DNA from: Betaproteobacteria bacterium
GTDB lineage: Bacteria > Pseudomonadota > Gammaproteobacteria > Burkholderiales > Burkholderiaceae_F
Length of the DNA stretch: 46,323 nt
Reading direction: 5' to 3'
NCBI GenBank assembly: GCA_005882215.1
Contig: VBCK01000121.1
Coordinates: forward strand, 1-46,323
Under the pieces are notes generated by a model. That model did no database searches and was not told where the DNA came from. It was given only the letters and a program-made list of their open reading frames with translations. This document shows positions 24,409-33,499 of the stretch, piece after piece. The position numbers were made by a program, and so were the translations under genes. How positions within the stretch are numbered: position 1 is the stretch's first letter; every line of letters starts with the position of its first letter.

Positions 24409-27246
24409 TCAGCGGCCGGAAAGCCGCTCGAGCTGGTCGTTCAGCTTGGACAGCGTCGATCGGAATTCGTCCAGCCGGCGGCGCTCCTGCTCGACCACCG
24501 GCGCGGGCGCACGCTCGACGAACGATCCGTTGGCCAGTTTGCCTTCGCTCTTGCCCACCTCGCCCTTCACGCGGGCGATTTCCTTGCCCAGGCGCTCGCG
24601 TTCGGCGGCGATGTCGACCTCGACTTTCAGCATCAGCCGGTACTCGCCGACCACGGCCACCGGCGCAGCGCCCGCACCCGCTGAGCCGGCCAGTGCGTCG
24701 ACCCGCTCGACCGCGGACAGCCGGGCCAGTGCCATCAGGTAGGGGACGAGCGCCTCGCCCCGCGCGTCGCGCGGAGTCAGCGCCAGCGGCACGCGGGCGG
24801 CCGGCGACAGGTTCATTTCACCGCGCAGGTTGCGGCAGGCGTCGACGATGCGCTTCAGCAGTGCCATCTCCGCATCGGCCTGCGGGTCGATCCGGGCCGG
24901 ATCCGGCTGTGGGTACGGCTGCACCATCACCGAAGCCTCCTCCGACTCGCCCCGCAGCGCGGCCAGAACCGACACGCGCTGCCACAGCTCCTCGGTGATG
25001 AACGGCGTGATCGGGTGCAGCAGTCGCAGCGCCGCTTCCAGCACCTCCAGCAGCGTGCGGCGCGTACCGCGCTGCTGCGCCGGGCTGCCGGTGGCCAGCT
25101 GGACCTTGGCCAGCTCCACGTACCAGTCGCAGTACTCGTCCCACACGAACCGGTACAGCGCGTTGGCCACGTTGTCGAGCCGATAATCGCTGAAGCCCCG
25201 CTTGACCTCGGCCTGCGTGCGCTGCAACTCGCCCACGATCCAGCGGTCCACCAACGACAATTCGAGCTCGCCGCTGCCGAACCCGCAATCGTGCTGCTCG
25301 GTGTTCATCAGCACGAACCGGGTCGCGTTCCACAGCTTGTTGCAGAAGTTGCGATAGCCCTCGCAGCGCTTGAAGTCGAAATTGACCTCGCGGCCGAGCG
25401 TGGCGTACGCGGCCATCGTGAAGCGCAGCGCGTCGGCGCCGTAGGCCGGTATCCCTTCCGGAAACTCCCTGCGCAGCCTGGCCTCGACCTTGGGCGCGTC
25501 CTGCGGCCGGCGCAGCCCGGTCGTGTTCTTCTTGATCAGGCCGTCCAGCGAGATTCCGTCCAGCAGGTCCACCGGGTCGATCGTGTTGCCCTCGGACTTG
25601 CTCATCTTGCGGCCTTCGGCGTCGCGCACGATGCCGTGGATGTAGACGTCGCGAAACGGCACCCGGCCGGTGAAGTGCCGCGTCATGAAAATCATCCGCG
25701 CGACCCAGAAGAACAGGATCTCGTGGCCGGTCACCAGCACGGAGGAGGGCAGGTACAGCTCGTAGGCCTCGCGGTCGGCGCCAGTGGGCTGAGGCCATCC
25801 GAGCGTGGAAAACGGCACCAGAGCCGACGAGTACCAGGTGTCGAGCACGTCGGGGTCGCGATGCAGCCCCTGGCCGCCGGCGAGAAGGCGCGCCTCGGCT
25901 TCCGAGCGGGCCACGAACACGCGCCCCTGCTCGTCGTACCAGGCGGGAATCTGGTGACCCCACCACAGCTGCCGCGAGATGCACCAGTCCTGGATGTTGT
26001 CCAGCCAATGCCGGTACACGAGGCGCCACTGGTCCGGGAAGATGCGCACCGCCCCGCTGTCGACCGCCTCCAGCGCGATCTGCGCCAGCGACTTGCCCGC
26101 GTTGGGGCCTTGCGGGCAGGGCTGCTTCATCGCGACGTACCACTGTTCGGACAGCATCGGCTCGATCACGGCTCCGGTGCGGCCACCGCGCGGCACGACC
26201 ATCCGGTGCGCCCGCTCCGCCATCAGAAGTCCGGCGGCCCGCAGATCCCGCAACACGGCCTCGCGCGCCGCGTAGCGGTCCAGTCCCCGGTACTTGGCCG
26301 GGGCGTTCTCGTTGATCGAGGCGGTCGGGGTCAGGATCGACAGCGGCGTCAGGCCATGGCGCTGCGCGATCGCAAAATCGTTGAAGTCGTGCGCCGGCGT
26401 GATCTTCACGCAGCCAGTGCCGAACTGCGGGTCCACGTAGGAGTCCGCGATCACCGGGATCGTGCGGCCGGTGAGCGGCAGCACCACCTGCGTGCCGATT
26501 TTCGCCCGGAAGCGCGGATCGTCCGGGTTGACCGCGACCGCGACGTCTCCGAGCATCGTCTCGGGGCGGGTCGTCGCGACCACCACTGCCTCGCTGCCGT
26601 CGGCGCCCGGGTAGCGGATCTCCCAGATCCGGCCTTCTTCTTCCTCGTTTTCCACTTCCAGGTCCGACACCGCGGTCTGCAGCGCCGGATCCCAGTTGAC
26701 CAGGCGCTGGCCGCGGTAGATCAGACCCTGCTCGTACAAGCGCACGAAGGTCTCGACCACGACGCGCGACAGCCGTTCGTCCATCGTGAAATAGGTGCGG
26801 TCCCAGTCGCACGAGTCGCCGAGCCGCTTCATCTGCTCGAGGATCGTGTCCCCTGAATACGTCTTCCAATGCCACACCCGCTCGACGAACTCCTCGCGCG
26901 ACATCTTGCTGCGCGCGAGGCCCTGCTGCTCGAGTTGCCGCTCCACCACGATCTGCGTGGCGATGCCGGCGTGGTCGGTTCCAGGCAGCCAGAGCGTGTT
27001 GTAGCCCTGCATCCGGTGATGGCGGGTCAGCGCGTCCATGATGGTCTGGTTGAACGCGTGCCCCATGTGCAGGATGCCGGTCACGTTCGGCGGCGGCAGC
27101 TGGATGCCGAACGCCGGCCGGCCGGGCGCGAGGCCAGCACGGAAATAGCCGCGCGCCTGCCACACCGGATACCAGGCGCGCTCGACGGCCGCCGGCTCGA
27201 AGCTCTTGGGCAACACGGCGATGCGCTCGGCGTCCCTGGACGTCAT
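24409..27246 (-). CDS. valS: Valine--tRNA ligase
   Basis: A 945-residue class I synthetase. HMGH at 60-63 in [13 protein letters not shown] is the HIGH motif and KMSKS is at 547-551 ([14 protein letters not shown]). The editing domain holds [17 protein letters not shown], and the anticodon domain plus the C-terminal coiled coil ([23 protein letters not shown]) close the protein. All parts are intact and of normal length. It is the last conserved member of the pepA-holC-valS neighbourhood, also found in E. coli, here with a DUF2486 gene inserted. Confidence 0.96.
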   Translation of the reverse strand: MTSRDAERIAVLPKSFEPAAVERAWYPVWQARGYFRAGLAPGRPAFGIQLPPPNVTGILHMGHAFNQTIMDALTRHHRMQGYNTLWLPGTDHAGIATQIVVERQLEQQGLARSKMSREEFVERVWHWKTYSGDTILEQMKRLGDSCDWDRTYFTMDERLSRVVVETFVRLYEQGLIYRGQRLVNWDPALQTAVSDLEVENEEEEGRIWEIRYPGADGSEAVVVATTRPETMLGDVAVAVNPDDPRFRAKIGTQVVLPLTGRTIPVIADSYVDPQFGTGCVKITPAHDFNDFAIAQRHGLTPLSILTPTASINENAPAKYRGLDRYAAREAVLRDLRAAGLLMAERAHRMVVPRGGRTGAVIEPMLSEQWYVAMKQPCPQGPNAGKSLAQIALEAVDSGAVRIFPDQWRLVYRHWLDNIQDWCISRQLWWGHQIPAWYDEQGRVFVARSEAEARLLAGGQGLHRDPDVLDTWYSSALVPFSTLGWPQPTGADREAYELYLPSSVLVTGHEILFFWVARMIFMTRHFTGRVPFRDVYIHGIVRDAEGRKMSKSEGNTIDPVDLLDGISLDGLIKKNTTGLRRPQDAPKVEARLRREFPEGIPAYGADALRFTMAAYATLGREVNFDFKRCEGYRNFCNKLWNATRFVLMNTEQHDCGFGSGELELSLVDRWIVGELQRTQAEVKRGFSDYRLDNVANALYRFVWDEYCDWYVELAKVQLATGSPAQQRGTRRTLLEVLEAALRLLHPITPFITEELWQRVSVLAALRGESEEASVMVQPYPQPDPARIDPQADAEMALLKRIVDACRNLRGEMNLSPAARVPLALTPRDARGEALVPYLMALARLSAVERVDALAGSAGAGAAPVAVVGEYRLMLKVEVDIAAERERLGKEIARVKGEVGKSEGKLANGSFVERAPAPVVEQERRRLDEFRSTLSKLNDQLERLSGR

Positions 27247-27266
27247 CTGCGCGACGGCTGTCCCGC

Positions 27267-27857
27267 TCAGCGTTTGTGGGTGCGCAGCCGGGCGAGCTCG
27301 GCGCGCACCGCCTGGTCGACGATGTCGCGCAACGAGGCGGCCACCGCCAGCCGTGTTTCGGCCACGAGTTCTTCCATCAGCCGATCGATCGCGCCGCTCA
27401 TTCGGCTGCGGACGATCGTGTCGATCTGCTGCGGCAACGCGTCCGCGATCGCCTGCAGGATCGACGCGCGCAGCTCCAGTTCGATCCGCGTCCAGTGCTG
27501 CGTGGTGGAACTTTCGGCCGGCGCGGCCGCCCGGGCGGGGGGCGCAGTCGCCGGAGCCGGCGCGGGTCGGGCCGCGGCGGGAGCCGGAGCCGGGGCGGGT
27601 CGGGCCGCGGCGGGAGCCGGAACCGGAGCGGGTCGGGCCGCGGCCGGAGCTGCCGCCTTCGCCGGCGCCGGCGCTGCCTTGGGCGGAAAGTTCGACGGCA
27701 GCGAGGTGTCCAGTGGCAGCGGCGCGCCGCCCGGTCGCGCCTTCGGCTCCTGGGGCAGCGTGGTGTCAAACTCCAGCGGAGGCAGCGTCAGTCGCTCGGT
27801 GAGCACCGGGATCGACGTGTCGTCCGGCGGATCCGAGTCCTTGGCCGAAGCGCTCAT
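27267..27857 (-). CDS. DUF2486 family protein with Ala/Pro-rich linker
   Basis: A 196-residue protein beginning [20 protein letters not shown]; the S-I-P-V-L-T-E motif marks DUF2486, found in Burkholderiales. Residues about 65-105 are an Ala/Pro linker made of 33-base tandem repeats. The C-terminal ~80 residues are a long amphipathic helix ([20 protein letters not shown]) suited to a coiled coil. Function is unknown. The start overlaps the holC stop by ATGA, and the conserved place between holC and valS suggests a link to DNA replication or translation only by position. Confidence 0.82.
   Translation of the reverse strand: MSASAKDSDPPDDTSIPVLTERLTLPPLEFDTTLPQEPKARPGGAPLPLDTSLPSNFPPKAAPAPAKAAAPAAARPAPVPAPAAARPAPAPAPAAARPAPAPATAPPARAAAPAESSTTQHWTRIELELRASILQAIADALPQQIDTIVRSRMSGAIDRLMEELVAETRLAVAASLRDIVDQAVRAELARLRTHKR
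27562..27650. repeat. 33-base tandem repeat in the DUF2486 linker
   Basis: Two full copies (27562-27594 and 27595-27627) and a third partial copy from 27628 differ at only a few bases. Each encodes 11 residues of the Pro-Ala-Pro-Ala-Ala-Ala-Arg type. Being a multiple of three, gain or loss of copies would change linker length without shifting frame. Confidence 0.85.
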
Positions 27858-28330
27858 GGGGAGGCGATCTGGTGCGAGCAGGGCGCGAAGCCGCTGTCCC
27901 GATAGGCCTTGAAGCGGACACGCGCGCGCGCGCGGTCCTCTTCTTCGTTGGAGACGATTTCGATGACTCGCTCGAAGCGCCCGAACCAGACCCCGAAATC
28001 CGGGACCGCTTCGTCGTCCAGCAGCAGCAGCACATCGCGGTCGCGATCGCTGAGCGCCGTCATCGACAGCCAAACGGGAGTGCGATCGGCCAGCTCGGAG
28101 TCGGCATACGCGTGCGGGAGGAAGTCGAGCGCCGAGAAGGTCCACAGCGCCGAGTCGAGCCGCGCCAGCCGCTGCGCGTCGCGGCTGAACACCAGCACCG
28201 TGCGATGATTTCCGAGCGCCTTGCGCACGACGCGGCACGCATGGATCAGCGGGTGGTCGACGTTGAAGTGAAAGTCGATCACGACGCGCGGCGATCCCCC
28301 TTCAGCCGCCTGTGCGACAGGGGCGCCCAT
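27854..28330 (-). CDS. holC: DNA polymerase III chi subunit
   Basis: A 158-residue clamp-loader accessory protein linking the replisome to SSB. VVIDFHFNVDHPLIHACRVVRKAL and DFLPHAYADSEL...TPVWLSMTA match HolC. ATG 28330 is preferred. A longer frame to 28417 exists, but the extra residues (ending TLTPAPLPQAGQG) are a translation of the dispersed repeat in the pepA-holC gap and should not be annotated. It overlaps the DUF2486 gene by ATGA. Confidence 0.9.
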   Translation of the reverse strand: MGAPVAQAAEGGSPRVVIDFHFNVDHPLIHACRVVRKALGNHRTVLVFSRDAQRLARLDSALWTFSALDFLPHAYADSELADRTPVWLSMTALSDRDRDVLLLLDDEAVPDFGVWFGRFERVIEIVSNEEEDRARARVRFKAYRDSGFAPCSHQIASP

Positions 28331-28336
28331 GAGTCT

Positions 28337-28375
28337 CCCCTGTCCCGCTTGCGGGAGAGGGGCGGGGGTGAGGGT
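28337..28375 (+). repeat. Dispersed repeat copy in the pepA-holC gap
   Basis: CCCCTGTCCCGC (28337-28348) pairs with GCGGGAGAGGGG (28351-28362) around TT with one G-G mismatch, then C and GGGGGTGAGGGT at 28364-28375. It has the same design as 20786-20824. It begins 7 bases upstream of the holC start, so its hairpin would lie over the region where holC's ribosome site should be. Confidence 0.75.
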
Positions 28376-28425
28376 CGCTTGTTCTGTCCCGTCGATCATG
28401 CCTGAAACCGCCGGCAACGTCGCTC

Positions 28426-28445
28426 AGGCTGGATTATGGTCCAGC
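28426..28445 (-). terminator. Hairpin after pepA
   Basis: GGCTGGA (28426-28432) and TCCAGCC (28439-28445) form a perfect 7-bp stem with a 6-base loop, 23 bases past the pepA stop on its strand. No T-run follows. It may partly separate pepA from holC-valS transcription. Confidence 0.4.
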
Positions 28446-28468
28446 CGTGGTAGCGCGGGCGATGCGGT

Positions 28469-29959
28469 TTAGGCGCCGGCGCGCGCCAGCAGGAAGTGGG
28501 TGAGCAGGGGCACCGGCCGCCCGGTCGCGCCCTTGGCGCCGCCTCCGCGAAAGGCCGTTCCGGCCACGTCCAGGTGAGCCCAGCGCATGCCCTTGGTGAA
28601 GCGCGCCAGGAAGCAGGCCGCCACGATCGATCCGGCGTTGCCCCGGATCCCGATATTGGCCATGTCCGCGAAGTTCGATTTGAGCTGGTCCTGATAGTCG
28701 TCGTCCACCGGCATCCGCCAGGCCCGATCCGAAGCGCGGCTGGCCGCTTCCATCAGCTCGGCGGCCAGCTCGTCGTCGGGACTGAAAAGGCCCGAATGCA
28801 CGTTGCCCAGCGAGACGATTATCGCGCCGGTCAGGGTCGCGATGTCGACCACGGCCGACGGCTTGAAGCGCTGCACGTAGGTGAGTGCGTCGCACAGGAT
28901 CAGGCGGCCCTCGGCATCGGTGTTCAGCACCTCGACCGTTTGCCCCGACATCGATGTGACGATGTCGCCCGGCTTGGTCGCGCGGCCCGACGGCATGTTC
29001 TCGCAGGTGGGGATTACGCCGAGCACGTTCACCTTGAGCTTCAGCTCGGCCGCCGCGCGCAGCGCGCCCAGCACTGAAGCGGCTCCGCACATGTCGAACT
29101 TCATTTCGTCCATCTCGGCAGCCGGCTTGATCGAGATGCCGCCCGTGTCGAACGTGATCCCCTTGCCGACCAGCGCGATCGGATCGGTGAAGCGGCCGCG
29201 GCTGGCGCCCTGGTATTTGGCGACGATCAGGCGCGGCGGCTGGTCCGAGCCCTTCGTGACCGACAGGAAGGCGCCCATCCGGAGCGCCTCGATCTGCCTG
29301 CGATCGAGCACCTGCACGCCGATACCCCAGTCCCTTTGCAACTTGCGGGCTTGCTGGCCCAGGTAGTCGGGCGTGCAGATATTGGCCGGCAGATTGCCGA
29401 GCCGCTTGGCCAGATCGGCGCCGTTGGCGATTGCGCGCCCCTCCGCTAGCCCCTTGTCGACCGCTGCGTCGCGCTTGTCCAGCAACAGGTGGATTCGTGC
29501 CAGGCGCGTCGCGTTGTCCTCCTTCTTGGTCTTGAGCTCGTCGGAGCGGAAGGGCACCTCGCGCGCTGCCACCACCAGCGCCGAGGCATGCCAGCGCGGA
29601 TCGCGCCCCTTGACTCGCCATTCGGAGGCGGCGATCGCGAGCGAGGCGCTGCCCGACCCCGCGTTCCTGACCGCGGTGCGCACCGCGTCGGCGTACGCCC
29701 GGTCGCCGAACTCGTCCGGCTTGCCCAGTCCGACCAGCAGCACGCGCGAGCTGGCCACGCCCGGGACTGCTCTGAGCAGAAGCGAGGTGCCGCGGGCGCC
29801 GCTGATGTCGCCGCTGGCCAGCGCAGCGCGCAGCGCGCCGCGCGTGATGCCGTCGATCCGGCGCGCCGATGGGGTCAGCCCACCCTCGTCGAAAACGCCG
29901 ACCGCCACGCAGTCGGCCTTGAACGTCTCGGGCAACGCGATCTTCGTGTTAAATTCCAT
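28469..29959 (-). CDS. pepA: Leucyl aminopeptidase (M17)
   Basis: A 496-residue hexameric two-metal aminopeptidase; in some bacteria it also binds DNA. The core carries LVGKGITFDTGGISIKPAAEMDEMKFDMCGAA (metal-binding Lys and Asp residues), NTDAEGRLILCDALTY (N-T-D-A-E-G-R-L signature) and GNAGSIVAACFLARF. ATG 29959 starts the conserved MEFNTKIAL strand; the frame is open upstream but the extension lies over lptF and is not protein-like. It is divergent from lptF, with a TATACT-like -10 (30026-30031, minus strand) but no clear -35. Confidence 0.95.
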   Translation of the reverse strand: MEFNTKIALPETFKADCVAVGVFDEGGLTPSARRIDGITRGALRAALASGDISGARGTSLLLRAVPGVASSRVLLVGLGKPDEFGDRAYADAVRTAVRNAGSGSASLAIAASEWRVKGRDPRWHASALVVAAREVPFRSDELKTKKEDNATRLARIHLLLDKRDAAVDKGLAEGRAIANGADLAKRLGNLPANICTPDYLGQQARKLQRDWGIGVQVLDRRQIEALRMGAFLSVTKGSDQPPRLIVAKYQGASRGRFTDPIALVGKGITFDTGGISIKPAAEMDEMKFDMCGAASVLGALRAAAELKLKVNVLGVIPTCENMPSGRATKPGDIVTSMSGQTVEVLNTDAEGRLILCDALTYVQRFKPSAVVDIATLTGAIIVSLGNVHSGLFSPDDELAAELMEAASRASDRAWRMPVDDDYQDQLKSNFADMANIGIRGNAGSIVAACFLARFTKGMRWAHLDVAGTAFRGGGAKGATGRPVPLLTHFLLARAGA

Positions 29960-30047
29960 AAGGTTTGGCGTCCCGCTGGCGGCAACGAAGGGTGAGACCG
30001 GAGTCGAGCCTATCGAGAGCCGCGCAGTATAGCGGCCGTGCCCCCCG

Positions 30048-31187
30048 ATGATCTTCCGGCGTGCGATCGCACGCGAACTCGCCAGCACCGCGGGCGCGGT
30101 CTTCACCGTCCTGTTCTGCATCCTGTTTTCGGTCGGGCTGGTGCGCATCCTGGGCGAGGCGGCCAACGGCGAGATCGACAGCGGCGCGGTCGCCTCCCTG
30201 CTGGCGTTGTCGGCGCTGACCAACCTGCCGGTGGTGCTGACGCTGACGGTGTTCGTGTCGGTGCTGATGGCGATGTCGCGCGCCTTCCGCGATTCGGAAA
30301 TGGTCGTCTGGTTCGCCTCCGGCCGCAGCCTGCTGGCGTGGGTGCGGCCGGTGATGCGCTTCGCGCTGCCGCCCGTGCTGCTGATCGCGCTGTTGACGTT
30401 CGGGGTCGCTCCATGGGCCAACCGCCAGATCGCGGAAAGCCGCTCGCGCTTCGAGCAGCGCGACGACCTGAAGAAAGTGATGCCCGGGCGATTCGCCGAG
30501 TCCAGCTCGGCCGACCGTGTTTTCTTCGTCGAGTCGGTCGACCTGGACGGCGCGCGCGTGCGCAGCGTATTCGTCGACCACCGCGCGCCCGGCCAGGAAA
30601 GCGTGATCGCCGCGGCCGAAGGCGAGGTCGAGGTCCGGACCGATGCCTCGCGCGTGCTGACGCTCAGGCAGGGGCGGCGCTACGAGGGAGTGCCCGGCGC
30701 ACCCGGGTTCCGGGTGATGGAGTTCGGGCGCTATTCGGTCCCGCTCGACCAGCCCGTGCAGAGCAGCTTGTCGCCGTCCACGGCGCGCGCGCTGCCGACG
30801 CTGGACCTGCTGATCGAGCCGACCCCGCTGCACCGTGGCGAGCTGCTGTGGCGGCTGGGCCTGCCGATCGTGGCGATCATGCTGGCGCTGCTGGCGGTGC
30901 CGCTGGCGTTCGTCAATCCGCGTGTCGGCCGCTCCGCCAATCTGATCGTCGCGGTGTTGCTGTTCGTGGTGTACCTGGACGGAATCCAGATCACGCAGGC
31001 CTGGGTCCAGCAGAGCCGGATGGGATTCGCGGCGGCCGCCTGGCTGACGCACCTGGTCGCCTTCCTGCTGGTGGTCTTGCTGTTTGTGAGGCGCGTGTAT
31101 CTGCAACGATGGCTGCCGCGCTGGATCGACCCCCGCGCGTGGAAGGCGGCCACCGTGGCATCCAGCAAGGCTGCGCGCGGTTCATGA
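30048..31187 (+). CDS. lptF: LPS export ABC transporter permease LptF
   Basis: A 379-residue inner-membrane permease of the LptB2FG complex, which extracts lipopolysaccharide towards LptC. Six transmembrane helices surround a periplasmic beta-jellyroll (about residues 130-260). The N-terminal MIFRRAIARELASTAGAVFTVLF and C-terminal IVAVLLFVVYLDGIQITQAWV are typical. There is no clear Shine-Dalgarno. It overlaps lptG by four bases (ATGA) and is divergent from pepA, a conserved arrangement. Confidence 0.94.
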   Translation: MIFRRAIARELASTAGAVFTVLFCILFSVGLVRILGEAANGEIDSGAVASLLALSALTNLPVVLTLTVFVSVLMAMSRAFRDSEMVVWFASGRSLLAWVRPVMRFALPPVLLIALLTFGVAPWANRQIAESRSRFEQRDDLKKVMPGRFAESSSADRVFFVESVDLDGARVRSVFVDHRAPGQESVIAAAEGEVEVRTDASRVLTLRQGRRYEGVPGAPGFRVMEFGRYSVPLDQPVQSSLSPSTARALPTLDLLIEPTPLHRGELLWRLGLPIVAIMLALLAVPLAFVNPRVGRSANLIVAVLLFVVYLDGIQITQAWVQQSRMGFAAAAWLTHLVAFLLVVLLFVRRVYLQRWLPRWIDPRAWKAATVASSKAARGS

Positions 31188-32317
31188 ACACGCTCAGACG
31201 CTATGTTTGGCGCGAGGTCGCTGCCTCGACCGGTTTCGTGCTGCTGGCGCTGGTGGCCCTGTTCGCGATGTTCGATCTGATCAAGGAGTTCGACGACGTC
31301 GGTCACGCCGGGTATCGGCCTGCCCACGCGCTGGCGTTCGTGGCGCTGTTGATGCCCTCGCGCACCTACGAACTGATGCCGATCGCGGCGCTGATCGGCA
31401 CGATCTACGCGCTGTCCAAGCTGGCGGCCAACTCCGAGTTCACGATCATGCGGGTGGCGGGCCTGACCACGCAGCGGCTGGCCATCACGATCGTGCAGAT
31501 CGGGGCCGGCTTCGTCGTGCTCACTTACCTGTTCGGCGAGGCGGTTGCGCCCTCGGCCGAGGACCTGGCGCGGCGGCTGAAGCTGCGCGCGTCCGGCTCG
31601 GCACTGGCGCAGGAATTCCGCTCGGGCGTCTGGGTTCGCGACGCGATCGCCGATGGCGGCGACGGTGAGCCACGGCTGCGTTTCGTGAACGTCAACCACG
31701 TGAACACGGACACCTCCGTCGACCATTGGCGCATCTACGAATTCGACCCGCAGATGCGCCTGCGCTCGGTCAGCACCGCCGCCAGCGGGCGTTACGTGCG
31801 TGGCAAGGGCTGGAATCTGTCGGATGTGGTCGAGACCTCGATTCCGGCCCTGGTGGCCAACGACGTCTCTCCGACCTCGCAGCATACCGAGGTGATACGG
31901 CAGCCGGAACGGCTGTGGCGCTCGGGGTTGACGCCGGAGATCTTCGGCGCGCTGCTGCTGCAGCCGGAGCGGATGGGGGCTCTGAACCTGTCGCGCTACA
32001 TCCGCCACCTGGTCGAGAACCGGCAGCGCACCGACCGCTTCGAGATCGCCTTCTGGAACAAGATGTTCTACCCGCTGGCGATCCTGGTGATGATGACGCT
32101 CGCGCTGCCGTTTGCCTACCTGCACGTGCGCAGCGGCACGACGAGCTTGAAGGTGTTCTCCGGCATCATGATCGGGGTGGTCTTTTACGCGATGAACAAG
32201 CTGTTCTCGCACCTGGGTCTGCTGAACACCTGGCCGCCGATCGTGGTCGCCGCGCTGCCCGGCCTGCTGGTGCTGTCGGTCGCACTGGGCGCGCTGTACT
32301 GGGTCGAGCGCCGCTGA
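31184..32317 (+). CDS. lptG: LPS export ABC transporter permease LptG
   Basis: A 377-residue partner of LptF. It begins MNTLRRYVWREVAASTGFVL, with FDLIKEFDDVG after helix 1 and LMPSRTYELMPIAALIGTIYALSKLAANSEFTIMRVAG, the coupling-helix region that contacts LptB. A jellyroll domain fills about residues 145-265 and three helices close the protein. ATG 31184 is fixed by the overlap with the lptF stop. It converges on a hydrolase gene 52 bases on. Confidence 0.95.
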   Translation: MNTLRRYVWREVAASTGFVLLALVALFAMFDLIKEFDDVGHAGYRPAHALAFVALLMPSRTYELMPIAALIGTIYALSKLAANSEFTIMRVAGLTTQRLAITIVQIGAGFVVLTYLFGEAVAPSAEDLARRLKLRASGSALAQEFRSGVWVRDAIADGGDGEPRLRFVNVNHVNTDTSVDHWRIYEFDPQMRLRSVSTAASGRYVRGKGWNLSDVVETSIPALVANDVSPTSQHTEVIRQPERLWRSGLTPEIFGALLLQPERMGALNLSRYIRHLVENRQRTDRFEIAFWNKMFYPLAILVMMTLALPFAYLHVRSGTTSLKVFSGIMIGVVFYAMNKLFSHLGLLNTWPPIVVAALPGLLVLSVALGALYWVERR

Positions 32318-32369
32318 TTCGAGGGCGCTCGGCTGGCCCCCTCCATCTGCCTGCGATCAGCCGTTCACA

Positions 32370-33350
32370 TCAGGAACGCCCCGCCCCCGGGCCGCGCGCG
32401 CCCGCAATGAATCGGAGGATCAGATCGGTCAGCTCGCGAGGCCTGTCCAATGTGAGGAAATGGCCGCCCTTGCCGACCGTCGTCATCTCCACCCCGGGGA
32501 TCAGCGAGCGCTCCTGCTCGCGCATCGCGACCGGCGCCCAGTCCTGATCGCCGTACACGAGCAGGGTCGGAATCCTGATGCGCGGGTATTCGTTTCGCGC
32601 CCTGGGCCAGAGCGCCTCATGGGACAGCAGGCGCAGGAAGCCCTGGTAGTGGCCGGGCCGCGCGCCGACGTCGTAGAGCTCTCTTTTGAGCTGCGGCGGC
32701 AGCGCATCGGCGGATGCGACCCCGCCCTCCATGATCAGGTCGGAGACCAGGCGGTTGCGCAGCCGCATCAGCGTCGCCCCCAGGATCGGCACTCCGGCCG
32801 GACCCAGAATCAGGCGGGCCATCAGCGAGCTCTTGCGAATGCCGCCGCTCGGCCAGTAGTCGTACGGGTTGATCGCGATCACCCGCTCGATGCGCGGGTT
32901 GCCGCGCGCGGCCATCACGAGAGCGATGGTGCCGCCGATCGAGATGCCGATCACGGAAGCCTGGTCGATGCGGAGCGCATCGAGGAACGCGGCAGTCCAC
33001 TGGTAGAAATCCTCCGGCGCGTAATCGCTGGGCGCAATATCGGACCAGCCGTGACCGGGGTAGTCGTAGGCGTAGACCGTGAAATGCCTGGCCAGCTCGG
33101 GGATGACCTTCTGGAAGATATCGAGCTGCGTGCGCAGCGTGTGCAGCAGCACGACGTTGGGTCCCGAGCCGGTCTTGATGTACCGCACCTGGATACCGCG
33201 CACTTCCGCAGTCTGGATCGGTATGCCAGGGTCCCACGGCAGCTGGTCGGGACGTCTCGGGCGCGGGCGCAACGCCTCCACGACATAGGAGACGAGCACC
33301 AGCGCAACCAGGCAAATGACTGCAATTACCGCGATCGCGCTGATATGCAT
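32370..33350 (-). CDS. Membrane-anchored alpha/beta hydrolase
   Basis: A 326-residue protein with an N-terminal transmembrane helix (residues about 4-25, IAVIAVICLVALVLVSYVV), then a complete alpha/beta-hydrolase fold. VVLLHTLRTQLDIF precedes the oxyanion loop, DYPGHGWSD follows, VIGISIGGTIAL holds the nucleophile Ser, VYGDQDWAPV the acid and GGHFLTLDRP the His. The substrate is not predictable. Its upstream gap contains a strong 18-base palindrome next to a -10-like TATAAC, suggesting specific regulation. Confidence 0.85.
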   Translation of the reverse strand: MHISAIAVIAVICLVALVLVSYVVEALRPRPRRPDQLPWDPGIPIQTAEVRGIQVRYIKTGSGPNVVLLHTLRTQLDIFQKVIPELARHFTVYAYDYPGHGWSDIAPSDYAPEDFYQWTAAFLDALRIDQASVIGISIGGTIALVMAARGNPRIERVIAINPYDYWPSGGIRKSSLMARLILGPAGVPILGATLMRLRNRLVSDLIMEGGVASADALPPQLKRELYDVGARPGHYQGFLRLLSHEALWPRARNEYPRIRIPTLLVYGDQDWAPVAMREQERSLIPGVEMTTVGKGGHFLTLDRPRELTDLILRFIAGARGPGAGRS

Positions 33351-33406
33351 GTCCGTACCGCCGGGCCGGCCGCCGAGGCGAAACCCGGATTGTTGCCGAT
33401 ATCACG

Positions 33407-33424
33407 AGATGTTCAAGAACATCT
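33407..33424. promoter_or_regulatory. Perfect 18-base palindrome upstream of the hydrolase gene
   Basis: AGATGTTC (33407-33414), AA, GAACATCT (33417-33424) is a perfect inverted repeat 57 bases upstream of the hydrolase ATG. On the minus strand TATAAC (33436-33441) could be a -10; a start point about 7 bases on would place the palindrome over the first transcribed bases, where a repressor would block initiation. No -35 was found. It could instead be an RNA hairpin. Confidence 0.45.
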
Positions 33425-33499
33425 GTTGCTCGCCTGTTATAAAGCCCGTCTTCCGTCGGACGATCACGACAGGCACAGGACTTGCCCGCTTGCGCGAGC

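Noticed and set aside
25015-26856. 613-codon plus-strand frame opposite valS
   Set aside because: Antisense shadow of valS; composition not protein-like.
29960-30421. N-terminal extension of pepA to 30421
   Set aside because: It would lie over lptF, is Ser/Thr/Arg-rich without family similarity, and the conserved PepA start is at 29959.
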